A stretch of 64,000 nucleotides of DNA from Paraburkholderia sp. CNPSo 3274 (GTDB taxonomy: Bacteria; Pseudomonadota; Gammaproteobacteria; Burkholderiales; Burkholderiaceae). Of this stretch, positions 8,134-16,597 are shown piece by piece; position 1 is the first letter of the stretch, and each line of letters opens with the position of its first letter. The position numbers and the translations under genes were made by a program. A model generated the notes under the pieces. The model had not been told where the DNA came from and ran no database searches. It saw only the letters and a list, made by a program, of their open reading frames with translations. The stretch spans positions 1-64,000 of the forward strand of contig NZ_JAMBPR010000048.1 of the NCBI RefSeq assembly GCF_024206475.1, read 5' to 3'.

Positions 8134-8174
8134 TTCCACGACAATGACTCATCACTCTCAGTGCAGCAACAATC

Positions 8175-9074
8175 ATGCTCAATCGCCTTGATCTCCTGAG
8201 GATCTTCCTGGCCGCCTCGTCGTGTACAAACTTTCGCGAAGCCGCCGCGCGACTCGGCGTTTCGCCGCAAGTGGTCACGCGCGCGGTGCGCGAGCTCGAG
8301 GAGCAACTGAGGGAACCCCTGTTCCACCGGAATACGCGACGCGTGCAGATCACGACGTTCGGCCAGGCGTTCGTCGCACGCGCTCAGGCTGCATTAGCCG
8401 GCGTCGACGGTCTGTTCGGCCAGGCGACCATGAGCGACGACGCAATGGGCGTTGTGCGCATTACCGCGCCGTCAGCCCTGGGTCGCTACTACGTACAGCC
8501 GATCCTGATGGAATTGATGGCCCGTCATCCCGGTCTGATTGGCGACCTCAGACTCTCGGACGCCCCCTCGGCCGTCGTGGACGAGCAGATCGACATAGGC
8601 GTGCGTGTGGGCGCAATTGGCGACAACCGGTTTGTCGCACGCGCTATCGGGCCACTGCCGGTATGGACTGTCGCCTCACCTGCATTGATCGAGCGGGTAG
8701 GAGAACCAGGGAATCTGAAGGACCTCGAAGCGCTGCCTGTGACGTGCCTGATCGACCCCGCAAGCGGTCGTCCGTGGCCATGGATGTTCCGCGGAGAACG
8801 TCACTTCCAGCCTGCTGCGCCCGCATTCGTAACCAATGACACTTCTGTGGAAGTCGAAGCGGCGTGCGCGGGAATTGGCTTCAGCCAATGTACCGAATAT
8901 CTGATTCGGCCTTACGTTCAGCGAGGTCAACTCGTCCGGCTTCTGCCCCGCCTCGATCCCGAGCCCTGGAAGCTCTACGTTTATCGTCCCCAACGCGGCC
9001 CGGTATCGAGGCGAATTCGTGTCGTATTCGACGAGCTGGTCGCCAGACTTCCCGTGGCAACGTTGCGTGAGTAG
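8175..9074 (+). CDS. LysR-family transcriptional regulator
   Basis: 299 residues. N-terminal winged HTH (NFREAAARLGVSPQVVTRAV RELEEQL region, residues about 18-45) followed by the periplasmic-binding-like effector domain (VVRITAPSALGRYYVQPILM onward). It is of the CrgA/PA-type group that often controls a divergent oxidoreductase. The divergent neighbour is an SDR gene, with a T-N11-A dyad between. No effector can be named. Confidence 0.9.
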   Translation: MLNRLDLLRIFLAASSCTNFREAAARLGVSPQVVTRAVRELEEQLREPLFHRNTRRVQITTFGQAFVARAQAALAGVDGLFGQATMSDDAMGVVRITAPSALGRYYVQPILMELMARHPGLIGDLRLSDAPSAVVDEQIDIGVRVGAIGDNRFVARAIGPLPVWTVASPALIERVGEPGNLKDLEALPVTCLIDPASGRPWPWMFRGERHFQPAAPAFVTNDTSVEVEAACAGIGFSQCTEYLIRPYVQRGQLVRLLPRLDPEPWKLYVYRPQRGPVSRRIRVVFDELVARLPVATLRE

Positions 9075-9134
9075 CTGGCGCGCGCTCTGAAGAGCGAACG
9101 TCGGTTCAACACGAAAGCGAATACTGAAACCAGA

Positions 9135-9767
9135 CTAGACATGCGTCGCCAGCAGTCTGATCCCGGCGATCCCGAACACGACGGCCAGGCATCCTTCCAG
9201 CGCGCGACGGGTCCGCACGTACATCCTGCGAGCCGAATCCGTCGAAAAGAGAACGGCATAACCGCCGAACACCAGGCATCCGATGGCCGCACAGCCTGCG
9301 ATTACGGCACCATGGGCAGATCCCGTGCCGTTCGACGAAAGCGCGACAATGGAAACCCACACGAGGATCGCTTTTGGATTGGTGAGATGGAGCGTCGCGC
9401 CGCGGACGTAGACGCTCGTCAATGTCGGTGCTCGTTCCACCTTCTCGACCGAGGCGGCGGCGGTCGAAAGCGCATTGCGTCCGGATTTGAAGGCGAGCCA
9501 CAAGAGATATAGACCACCAAAGATCTTGATTGCGATGATGAACTGGGACCAGGCGATCAGGGCAGCCGACACGCCTAGCGTGGCCACCGTCGCCCAAAAC
9601 ATCGATCCCGAGATGACACCGAGTGCGAACATCATCGCCGCTTTACGGCCGTGACTGGCCGCGATGGACAAGATTGCAAGGTTGCTCGGCCCGGGACTCG
9701 CGGTGCCGACGAAATACGCTGCATAGGCAAGCAGCAGGTTGGTCGAGAAGAACGCGCTTCCAGTCAT
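9135..9767 (-). CDS. LysE/RhtB-family amino-acid exporter
   Basis: 210 residues and about six membrane helices. The family motif near the N-terminus is TASPGPSNLAILSIAASHG (RhtB consensus GPxN), with NPKAILVWVSI in the fourth helix region. Such proteins export amino acids or related metabolites through the inner membrane. It ends close to the convergent LysR gene and is 28 bases from the broken metallo-beta-lactamase-fold gene on the same strand. Substrate unknown. Confidence 0.87.
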   Translation of the reverse strand: MTGSAFFSTNLLLAYAAYFVGTASPGPSNLAILSIAASHGRKAAMMFALGVISGSMFWATVATLGVSAALIAWSQFIIAIKIFGGLYLLWLAFKSGRNALSTAAASVEKVERAPTLTSVYVRGATLHLTNPKAILVWVSIVALSSNGTGSAHGAVIAGCAAIGCLVFGGYAVLFSTDSARRMYVRTRRALEGCLAVVFGIAGIRLLATHV

Positions 9768-9795
9768 GATGGGAAGAGGTTGAATAGATCGCTAG

Positions 9796-10763
9796 TCAAA
9801 GAACGAAGCGCTTGCCTACCGCCGACGGTGCGACTCGATCCTTGAACCGTGTCGCCAGTACGCCGATTGCCCGCCAGCCGGTGCAATGCGCGGGGGTGAT
9901 CAGTGCAAGATTGAACGGTTCCAGCGCTTCGACAGTGTCCGGAATAATGCTTTCCGTTGCACCTGACAAATGGAAGCCGCCCAGCACCCCGTAGATCGGC
10001 ACGTCAGGGAAGCGATTGCCCGCATGAGTCAATACGTTGATGAGACCTGCGTGTGAACAGGCTGTAAACACAAACAAACCCTTATTAGCGATATGCACGG
10101 CAACATATCGTTCATCCACGAGCGTTTCGTCCAATTCCCGTTCACCGTCAGCGCCAAGCCTGTGCTGGCCGGGCATGCCGCGCTCGAAGCTTGTCACACG
10201 CGGGATTTCTCCGCTGACGTAGAAGGATTTCGACAGAACCGATGCTCAACTCTCGTGATCACGAGTTCTGCACCGTTACCGGCAAGCACCTGCTGGCCCG
10301 GAATGTCCTCCATCGGCATCACGCGGCCCTGTGGATTCCTGACCGCTCGCGATGCGAACATCTCTGGATGCATATAGGTTGGGACAGGCTTTCCACCGTT
10401 TGCCAGCGTAATCATCTGCAATGCCCGTGGCATTGCAGCGGCGTGATCCCAATGCCCATGTGAAAGCACCATCGCGCCGACCTTGCCGAGGTCGAGGCCG
10501 AGCCTGACGACGTTACGTTCGAATACCCACTCGTCGGGCCCCGTGTCGAACAGAAGCGAGCGCGAGGTGTCGCCAGTTCGGGCGGTAATCAAACAGGACA
10601 AGCCGTGAGCGGCGCAACAAAGACATCCTCTACGAAGCCATTTCATCCCGCGCCGCCAGGCTCCGGCAACCTCCGTTTCCACGTACGGTGGATTCGATGA
10701 AATGATGTCGGTAACGTTATCGACGATGACCGTAATCTCCAGGCTGTCGATTGACTCAATCAT
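9796..10763 (-). pseudogene. Metallo-beta-lactamase-fold hydrolase, split by a frameshift
   Basis: The 5-prime part (start 10763) encodes LLFDTGPDEWVFERNVVRLG and the zinc motif SHGHWDHAA, and then leaves frame after GAELVITR, ending at 10194. Shifting frame near 10237 recovers SKSFYVSGEIPRVTSFERGM and the rest of the fold (FTACSHAGLINVL, GVLGGFHLSGA, ITPAHCTGW) to 9796. Together they make one protein of about 320 residues like the MBL-fold enzymes annotated as dihydropterin-ribofuranosylaminobenzene phosphate synthase-like. A single missing base explains it. A sequencing error cannot be excluded, but other decayed genes lie next to it. Confidence 0.8.
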
Positions 10764-10784
10764 CTCTGCACTCCTTAGTGCTGG

Positions 10785-11071
10785 TCAGTCCCGCAGCAAA
10801 CCTTCCGCCAGCAGTGCTTCCCTGACCTGCGGGCGACTAGCCGCGCGTTGCTGAAACGCGGTAATAGCGGGCAGCCGCGATAAATCCACGCCCACGTGCC
10901 TTGCCCAGTTTGTCACTGTGAAAAGATAGGCGTCGGCTACCGAGAATTGCTCTCCCAGCAACCATGGCTGGTGCGTCAGGGATTGCTCCACTACTGCATA
11001 ATATTTGAAGCCTCGCGTGCAACGATATGCGACGCAAGCGAGCATGCTCCCGGCGAGTAATAAAGCTTCAT
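10785..11071 (-). pseudogene. Glutathione S-transferase remnant with internal deletion
   Basis: The start at 11071, after an AGGA ribosome binding site, encodes MKLYYSPGACSLASHIVARE, the standard beta-class GST N-terminus, and meets a stop after MQ. Immediately afterwards another frame encodes the GST C-terminus (WLLGEQFSVADAYLFTVTNW, then the family ending AFQQRAASRPQVREALLAEG) to 10785. About 100 to 110 central residues are missing and the frame is lost at the joint, so no working enzyme can be made. Confidence 0.85.
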
Positions 11072-11138
11072 GTTCGATCCTGACAACGAGTTAAAACAAT
11101 AACCGACGGCGCTGCAGCCGAGCACGCTCTAGCGCGTT

Positions 11139-11540
11139 CTACTCGGGGGAAGGCGGATTCAAAAGCTTGCTCAACGGCTTCAGTGGGCCTATTGGGAAGA
11201 GCGAGAATGTCATTAAGTGCACTTTCCCCAAGGGAAGTGCCTCAAGCATTTCATGCGCTTGATTGACATCCGTAACGTTCAGGATGAACGCCACTCCGGC
11301 CCGGTCTTGCAGTGAATACCACTGGTCGATCTTGCCCTCGAGGTAGAGCTGCGCCGTCTCGCGAACTTCGGTCGGAAGAGTGTGTTGAACAAGTTGCATG
11401 TCCGTGCCCGGCGGAAAAGTGCCAATCGCCAAAATCTTCGTGGTTGGCGTGGTTGGCATCGGAGTGGTTTGCGACATGGAAACTCCAGCAAAAGCGACCA
11501 GCACAGCGGCTATGGTCAAATTAAGAAGAAGGCGTTTCAT
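11139..11540 (-). CDS. Exported small protein, muconolactone-isomerase/YCII-like
   Basis: 133 residues. Signal peptide MKRLLLNLTIAAVLVAFAGV ending near SMSQ, so probably periplasmic. The mature part (TKILAIGTFPPG, ETAQLYLEGKIDQWYSLQDR, MLEALPLGKVHLMTFSLFPI) has the size and pattern of a dimeric alpha/beta-barrel domain such as muconolactone isomerase or YCII-related proteins. No catalytic claim is made. It is divergent from a LysR gene, which may control it. Confidence 0.65.
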   Translation of the reverse strand: MKRLLLNLTIAAVLVAFAGVSMSQTTPMPTTPTTKILAIGTFPPGTDMQLVQHTLPTEVRETAQLYLEGKIDQWYSLQDRAGVAFILNVTDVNQAHEMLEALPLGKVHLMTFSLFPIGPLKPLSKLLNPPSPE

Positions 11541-11648
11541 TCAGCGTCCCGTTACGGTGGTGTGAGCCGCTGATGCTCCGGCCCAATGGCTGGTGCCAAG
11601 GTATCATCGCTAGTCGCAAGCGGCTATTCATCACATTGTTGACGGGCC

Positions 11649-12617
11649 ATGAAGCAGAACTTCACAGTCAGACAAGGCGCGCTGGACGGCGTGGAGGTGT
11701 TCCTGCGCGTTGCCCAGCATCGCAGTTTTCGCAAGGCGGCCGCGGAGCTCGGTGTGACGCCCTCGGCTATCAGCCAGACGGTGCGTGTACTCGAAGCGCG
11801 CATTGGCGCGGCGCTCTTCATCCGCAACTCGCGCAGTGTCGGCTTGACCGAAGCCGGCGAAAAGTTTTTCGTGCGCGCCAAGCCCGCCTTCGAGGAACTG
11901 GTCGCCGCCAGTGAGGTGGCGCGTGGACTCGGCCAGCGGCCGGCTGGATTGCTGCGTCTCTCGGCGCCACGCGCGGTGATCCCCACTCTGCTGGAGCTGG
12001 TCACATCGTTCTGCCGGGCTTATCCCGAGGTCGAGGTGGAGCTTGCTGCGAGCAAGGAGGTGACCGACCTTGCGGCCGAAGGATTCGATGCCGCTGTCCG
12101 GCAGGGGCATCTCGTTGCTCCCGATATGGTCGCGGTGCCGATGACGCCGCCATTTCGTCTCATCGTCGTCGGCAGCCCTGCCTACTTCGCCGGGTTAAGC
12201 CCGCCCACTCACCCGAACGACCTGCGCCAGCATGCATGCTTGCGATGGCGGCGGTCCAACGGCGCGCTCGCGCTATGGTCATTCAACGACAGCGACCAAG
12301 CGATCGAGATCGCCGTATCCGGCCCCCTCATCGCCAGTGACTTTCCCACCGTGCTTGGCGCTGCGATAGAAGGCCTGGGTCTCGCCCAGGTACCAGAGCC
12401 TCTGGCCGCTGTTGGATTGAGATCGGGTGAACTGATCGAGGTGCTGGACGCCTACGCGCAGGTAAGGCCGGGGGTGTTTCTCTGCTATCCAGGCCGCCGG
12501 CAGATCATGCCGAAACTGCGCGCGTTCATCGATCATATGAAGAGCCGCACGGCGAGCGATGGAAAAGTCCGCGTCCAGGCTGACGCGAAACGCGCAGGGT
12601 CGCGAAAAGGAGGCTGA
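11649..12617 (+). CDS. LysR-family transcriptional regulator
   Basis: 322 residues. HTH in RSFRKAAAELGVTPSAISQT (about residues 25-45), linker helix, and the effector domain with LRLSAPRAVIPTLLELVTSF. It belongs to the CrgA-like group. It is divergent from the small exported protein at 11139-11540 across 108 bases and lies upstream, in the same direction, of the alcohol dehydrogenase (146-base gap). Either could be its target. The basic tail after residue 300 is unusually long. Confidence 0.9.
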   Translation: MKQNFTVRQGALDGVEVFLRVAQHRSFRKAAAELGVTPSAISQTVRVLEARIGAALFIRNSRSVGLTEAGEKFFVRAKPAFEELVAASEVARGLGQRPAGLLRLSAPRAVIPTLLELVTSFCRAYPEVEVELAASKEVTDLAAEGFDAAVRQGHLVAPDMVAVPMTPPFRLIVVGSPAYFAGLSPPTHPNDLRQHACLRWRRSNGALALWSFNDSDQAIEIAVSGPLIASDFPTVLGAAIEGLGLAQVPEPLAAVGLRSGELIEVLDAYAQVRPGVFLCYPGRRQIMPKLRAFIDHMKSRTASDGKVRVQADAKRAGSRKGG

Positions 12618-12763
12618 TACCCCCAACGCTAACAAACATCCCCCCGCCAAAGCCCCCCACGCCGCACAGCACGAAGCCCCCGCACCATCGTCCTACAATG
12701 TCGCAGTCGCCACACGTCGCCACGACATCACCGGCGCAAACCTCACTTTCCCAGGAGCAGACG

Positions 12764-13783
12764 ATGCCAAAGATGCACGTAGTGCAGGTAGCAAAACCGG
12801 GCGCCCCTCTCGAACTGGTCGAGCGCGATATTCCCGAGCCGCCCGAGGGACACGTCCTCGTCAAGGTGCAGGCCTGCGGAATCTGCCATAGCGATTCGCT
12901 CACGAAAGAAGGCCAGTGGCCCGGCCTGCAGTTTCCTCGCGTCCCCGGCCACGAGATCGCAGGCGTGATCGAAAAGCTTGGCGCGCGCGTCGACGAATGG
13001 AAGGTCGGGCAGCGCATCGGCGTGGGCTGGCACGGCGGCCACTGCGGCCATTGCGAACACTGCCGCCATGGCGACTTCGTGCTCTGCAAGAACGGCCAGA
13101 TTCCCGGCATCAGCTACGACGGCGGCTATGCCGATTACATGGTGGCGCCGCAGGAAGCGCTCGCGCGCATGCCCGACGACCTCTCCGACGTCGACGCCGC
13201 GCCGCTCCTGTGCGCCGGCATCACGACCTTCAACGCGCTGCGCCACAGCGGCGCACACGCGGGCGATGTCGTGGCGATTCTCGGCATTGGCGGTCTCGGC
13301 CATCTAGGCGTGCAGTACGCCCGCAAAATGGGCTTCGTCACCGTGGCCATCGCGCGCGGGCAGGACAAGGCGCCGCTCGCGAAGCAGCTCGGCGCGCATC
13401 ACTACATCGACAGCGCCTCGCAGGACGTTGCGCAAGCCTTGCTCGCGCTGGGCGGCGCGCGCGTGATCCTCGCCACGGCCACGAGCGGAAAAGCCATGAG
13501 CGCTGCGCTGGGCGGCCTTGGGCTGAACGGCAAGCTGATCATGATCGGCGTGTCGCAGGAGCCCGTGGAAGTGCCGATCACGCAGTTCATCATGGGCCGC
13601 CACTCGTTGCAGGGCTGGCCCTCGGGCACCGCCGCGGATTCTCAGGAGACCCTGGCATTCAGCGCGCTCTCGGGCGTGAAGCCGATGATCGAGGAATATC
13701 CGCTGTCGCGCGCGGCTGAAGCCTATGAGCGGATGATGAGCGGCAAAGCGCGCTTTCGCGTCGTGCTCAAGCCTGGCGCCTGA
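12764..13783 (+). CDS. Zinc-dependent alcohol dehydrogenase
   Basis: 339 residues, MDR family. Catalytic zinc ligands in CGICHSD (C38) and GHE; the structural zinc loop has four cysteines in CGHCEHCRHGDFVLC; the cofactor fold motif is GIGGLGHLG. This matches the AdhA-type NAD-dependent primary alcohol dehydrogenases of proteobacteria. The start ATG at 12764 follows CAGGAG. It stands alone, downstream of a LysR gene and convergent with sulP. Substrate range is not readable; short or aromatic alcohols are usual. Confidence 0.93.
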   Translation: MPKMHVVQVAKPGAPLELVERDIPEPPEGHVLVKVQACGICHSDSLTKEGQWPGLQFPRVPGHEIAGVIEKLGARVDEWKVGQRIGVGWHGGHCGHCEHCRHGDFVLCKNGQIPGISYDGGYADYMVAPQEALARMPDDLSDVDAAPLLCAGITTFNALRHSGAHAGDVVAILGIGGLGHLGVQYARKMGFVTVAIARGQDKAPLAKQLGAHHYIDSASQDVAQALLALGGARVILATATSGKAMSAALGGLGLNGKLIMIGVSQEPVEVPITQFIMGRHSLQGWPSGTAADSQETLAFSALSGVKPMIEEYPLSRAAEAYERMMSGKARFRVVLKPGA

Positions 13784-13800
13784 CGGGCATCGAGGCGAAG

Positions 13801-13826
13801 TGCGGTGCTGCGAGGGCGGCACCGCA
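13801..13826. terminator. Hairpin between convergent adh and sulP
   Basis: Stem TGCGGTGC/GCACCGCA with a ten-base loop, located between two convergent genes. There is no T run on either side, so a role in ending transcription is only suggested by position. Confidence 0.3.
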
Positions 13827-13837
13827 TCGGCTTGGCG

Positions 13838-15610
13838 CTACTGTCCCGCCTGCGGCCCGGCTTCGTCCTTCGCGAGGCCGGTCTCGTCGACATAGCGATC
13901 GACAGCACTGCTTACGGTCGGATCGAAGCGGTCGGCGCCGATATCATCGAGCAAATCGAAGCGCTTGAGCTTGTCGCGCACCGGGTCCTTCATCTCCGCG
14001 AAATGCAGCGCGATGCCGCGCTCGCGCAACGCGTGGGTCAGTTCGCGCAGCATGTCGGCGGACGTGACGTCCACACTCGTCACGGGCTCCGCCGCCACAA
14101 CGACCCGGCGTACCGTCGTGGGCGACGCTTCCACCGCCTCCATCAGGCGCTGCTGAAACAGTTCGGCATTCGCGAAGAACAACGGCGCGTCCCAGCGAAA
14201 CAGCACGAGTCCCGGCGTGCGCACGGCTGCGGGATAGCGCTCGATGTCGTGATAGCCGCGCGACCCTTCCACGCGGCCGAGCACCGCGAAATGGGGCCGC
14301 CAGCCGTCCCAGAGGAATTCGATCACGGCGATCAAGACGGCGAGGCCGATGCCGGGAATCGCCCCGAAGACCGCGACTGCCGCGAAGCAACCGATCGAAA
14401 GCCAGAACTCCCACTGCTGAATACGGTAGATGCGTTTGAGATCCGCGATTTCGAACAGTCCGAGCGCGGCGGCGATCACCACGGCGGCGAGTGCGCTATT
14501 GGGCAAATAGCGCAACAAATTGGGCGCGACCATGAGCAGCGCCGCCACGGCGAGCGCACCCACTACGCCGGTTAGCTGCGTGCGGGCGCCCGCGGCTTCG
14601 GCAACCGGCGTGCGCGAGGCGCTGCTGCTGATCGGAAAGCCCTGGAACAAGCCGGCCGCGAAGTTCGCCACGCCGAGGCCCACCATCTCCTGGTTCGGGT
14701 CGACGCGCGCATGAAAGCGCGCCGCATAGGTGCGCGAGAGCACGCTCGTATCGGCGAAGGCGATCAACGCGACGGCCGCACCGCCGAGGACGATCTTGAC
14801 CAGGTCCGCGTTGGCGACCCACGGCAGCGAAAGGCCAGGCAACCCCTGGGGAATCGTGCCCAGCACTTTCACGCCCATGCTGTCGAGATGGAAGAGACTG
14901 ACCGAGACCGTGGCCACGATCACGGCGATCAGGATGCCGGGCACTTTATCGAAGCGCTTGAGCACCAGGATCAGTGCGAGGCTTCCTGCGCCCACGGCAA
15001 AGCTGTACCAGTTGGCCTGGCCGTGCGCGACAGCCTGAACGAGGCTAAGCAGGTCTCTCATCGGGCCCTGCTCGTCGATGGAGATGGCGAAGAGCTTCGG
15101 CAACTGGCTAACGAGCACGGCTAGCGCAATGCCGTTCATGTAGCCGTATCGAATGGGCTTGGACAGAAGCTCCGTGATGAAGCCGAGGCGCAACAGCCCC
15201 ATGACGACGCAGACGAGACCGGAAACGATCGCCATCATGCTCGCCACGCCGATGGCGCGTACGGGGTCGCCGCCCGCTACCTCCACCACCACGGCGAGTA
15301 TGGGCGCGGCAAGCGCGGAGTCGGGGCCAAGCACGAGAATGCGGCTGGGCCCGAAAATGGCGTAGGCCAGCAGCGGAATGATCGTGGCATACAGACCATA
15401 GACACCGGGCACGCCGGACGCCGCCGCGTAGGCAATGCCGACCGGCACGAGCATGGTGGTCAGCACCAGTCCCGCAGCGAGATCGTTGAGCAACCAGGCG
15501 CTTTGATAAGTCTTGAACAACGTGACCCCAGGCAGCCAGCGCAGCCAACGCCGGCTTGCGGTTGCACTGGCGGGCTGTGCGTGGGGGGAGGCAGGTCTTT
15601 CCATTTCCAT
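13838..15610 (-). CDS. SulP-family anion permease with STAS domain
   Basis: 590 residues. The membrane part begins after about 30 residues (LPGVTLFKTYQSAWLLNDLA, LTTMLVPVGIAYA, GPDSALAAP) and follows the SulP pattern of 10 to 14 helices; the C-terminal STAS domain is at about residues 440-560 (GLVLFRWDAPLFFANAELF, SVDVTSADML). SulP proteins carry sulfate, bicarbonate or other anions across the inner membrane. Start ATG at 15610 (a second ATG two codons on). It is divergent from the nitrate regulators nasTS, so nitrate or nitrite is conceivable, but that is only context. Confidence 0.9.
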   Translation of the reverse strand: MEMERPASPHAQPASATASRRWLRWLPGVTLFKTYQSAWLLNDLAAGLVLTTMLVPVGIAYAAASGVPGVYGLYATIIPLLAYAIFGPSRILVLGPDSALAAPILAVVVEVAGGDPVRAIGVASMMAIVSGLVCVVMGLLRLGFITELLSKPIRYGYMNGIALAVLVSQLPKLFAISIDEQGPMRDLLSLVQAVAHGQANWYSFAVGAGSLALILVLKRFDKVPGILIAVIVATVSVSLFHLDSMGVKVLGTIPQGLPGLSLPWVANADLVKIVLGGAAVALIAFADTSVLSRTYAARFHARVDPNQEMVGLGVANFAAGLFQGFPISSSASRTPVAEAAGARTQLTGVVGALAVAALLMVAPNLLRYLPNSALAAVVIAAALGLFEIADLKRIYRIQQWEFWLSIGCFAAVAVFGAIPGIGLAVLIAVIEFLWDGWRPHFAVLGRVEGSRGYHDIERYPAAVRTPGLVLFRWDAPLFFANAELFQQRLMEAVEASPTTVRRVVVAAEPVTSVDVTSADMLRELTHALRERGIALHFAEMKDPVRDKLKRFDLLDDIGADRFDPTVSSAVDRYVDETGLAKDEAGPQAGQ

Positions 15611-15821
15611 TGGCCGGTTAATTGTCGTGAGAATGCTGGCGCTGGGAATCGCGGAGCCGGCGGTGTGCGCTAAAAAGAATAGTTGAAACATGCGTGTCAC
15701 AAAAGGCGCGCTCGACTGTCTTGACGTTGGAATGCAGAGCGCAGATTCGGGCCGGCCTCCCGCACTTTTTCGGGCATCGCCCCCAACCGCTGCGCCAACT
15801 GAGTGCGCCGTGTCGCCCCCC

Positions 15822-15836
15822 GCACTGCTGCGGTGC
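15822..15836. promoter_or_regulatory. NtrC-like binding site upstream of nasTS
   Basis: GCAC-N7-GTGC, the standard half-site spacing of NtrC, centred about 112 bases before the transcription start predicted from the sigma-54 promoter at 15915-15930. An overlapping palindrome GCACAA-TGCG-TTGTGC (15835-15850) may be a second, imperfect site. Confidence 0.55.
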
Positions 15837-15914
15837 ACAATGCGTTGTGCGCCGCGTTTCTGCACGGCGCGCCCCAAACCCCATCCGGCACGGCTTTGCG
15901 GCCAACGGACAAAC

Positions 15915-15930
15915 TGGCACGCACCTTGCT
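15915..15930 (+). promoter_or_regulatory. Sigma-54 (RpoN) promoter for nasTS
   Basis: TGGCACGCACCTTGCT matches the -24/-12 consensus TGGCACG-N4-TTGCW at every defined base. The predicted start of transcription is near 15941, about 70 bases before the nasT start codon. Confidence 0.8.
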
Positions 15931-16012
15931 GAACACTCATGCGTGCCCAGCGATGGCGCGCAATGCACCGATTAACCGTCGAAGACATCATGCCGACGAC
16001 CACCGAATCCCC

Positions 16013-16597
16013 ATGCTGCGCGTATTGCTCGTAACCGATACCGACAAACCTATTGGCGACCTGCGCGACGCGCTCGCCAAGCTCGGCTATGACATGCTCG
16101 CCGAGCCCGCGACGCCGCAGGCGCTGCATCGCGTCGTCGAGCGCGAGCGGCCCGACGTCATCATCATCGACACCGAGTCGCCCTCGCGCGACACGCTCGA
16201 ACAGCTCGCGGTGATGAACGCCACCGCGCCGCGCCCGGTGCTGATGTTCAGCCACGACGCCAACCAGCAGCTCATCCGCTCGGCCGTGAACGCGGGTGTG
16301 ACCGCCTATCTCGTGGAAGGGCTCGCAAGCGAGCGCCTTGCGCCGATCCTCGAAGTCGCGCTCGCGCGCTTTGCACAGGAAGCGCAGTTGCGCGAGCGTC
16401 TTACGCAGGCCGAGAACGAACTCGCAGAGCGCAAGCTGATCGACCGCGCGAAGCGCGTTCTGATGGAGCAACAGAAGCTGACCGAACCCGCCGCCTACGC
16501 GGCACTGCGCAAGCGCGCGATGAACCAGAGCGTGAAGCTCGCCGAGGTCGCCCGCCAGATCGTCGCGCTCGCGCAAGCGCAGGAACGACACGAATGA
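16013..16597 (+). CDS. nasT: ANTAR-domain response regulator, nitrate antiterminator NasT
   Basis: 194 residues. An N-terminal receiver-like domain (LRVLLVTDTDKPIGDLRDAL, DVIIIDTES) is joined to a C-terminal RNA-binding ANTAR helix bundle (about residues 140-190: LIDRAKRVLMEQQKLTEPAA, YAALRKRAM). NasT binds hairpins in the leaders of nitrate-assimilation transcripts and lets RNA polymerase pass a terminator; NasS holds it inactive until nitrate or nitrite binds (established in Azotobacter and Paracoccus). The stop overlaps the nasS start by four bases (ATGA). A sigma-54 promoter with an NtrC-like site lies upstream. Its target operon is not in the window. Confidence 0.88.
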   Translation: MLRVLLVTDTDKPIGDLRDALAKLGYDMLAEPATPQALHRVVERERPDVIIIDTESPSRDTLEQLAVMNATAPRPVLMFSHDANQQLIRSAVNAGVTAYLVEGLASERLAPILEVALARFAQEAQLRERLTQAENELAERKLIDRAKRVLMEQQKLTEPAAYAALRKRAMNQSVKLAEVARQIVALAQAQERHE

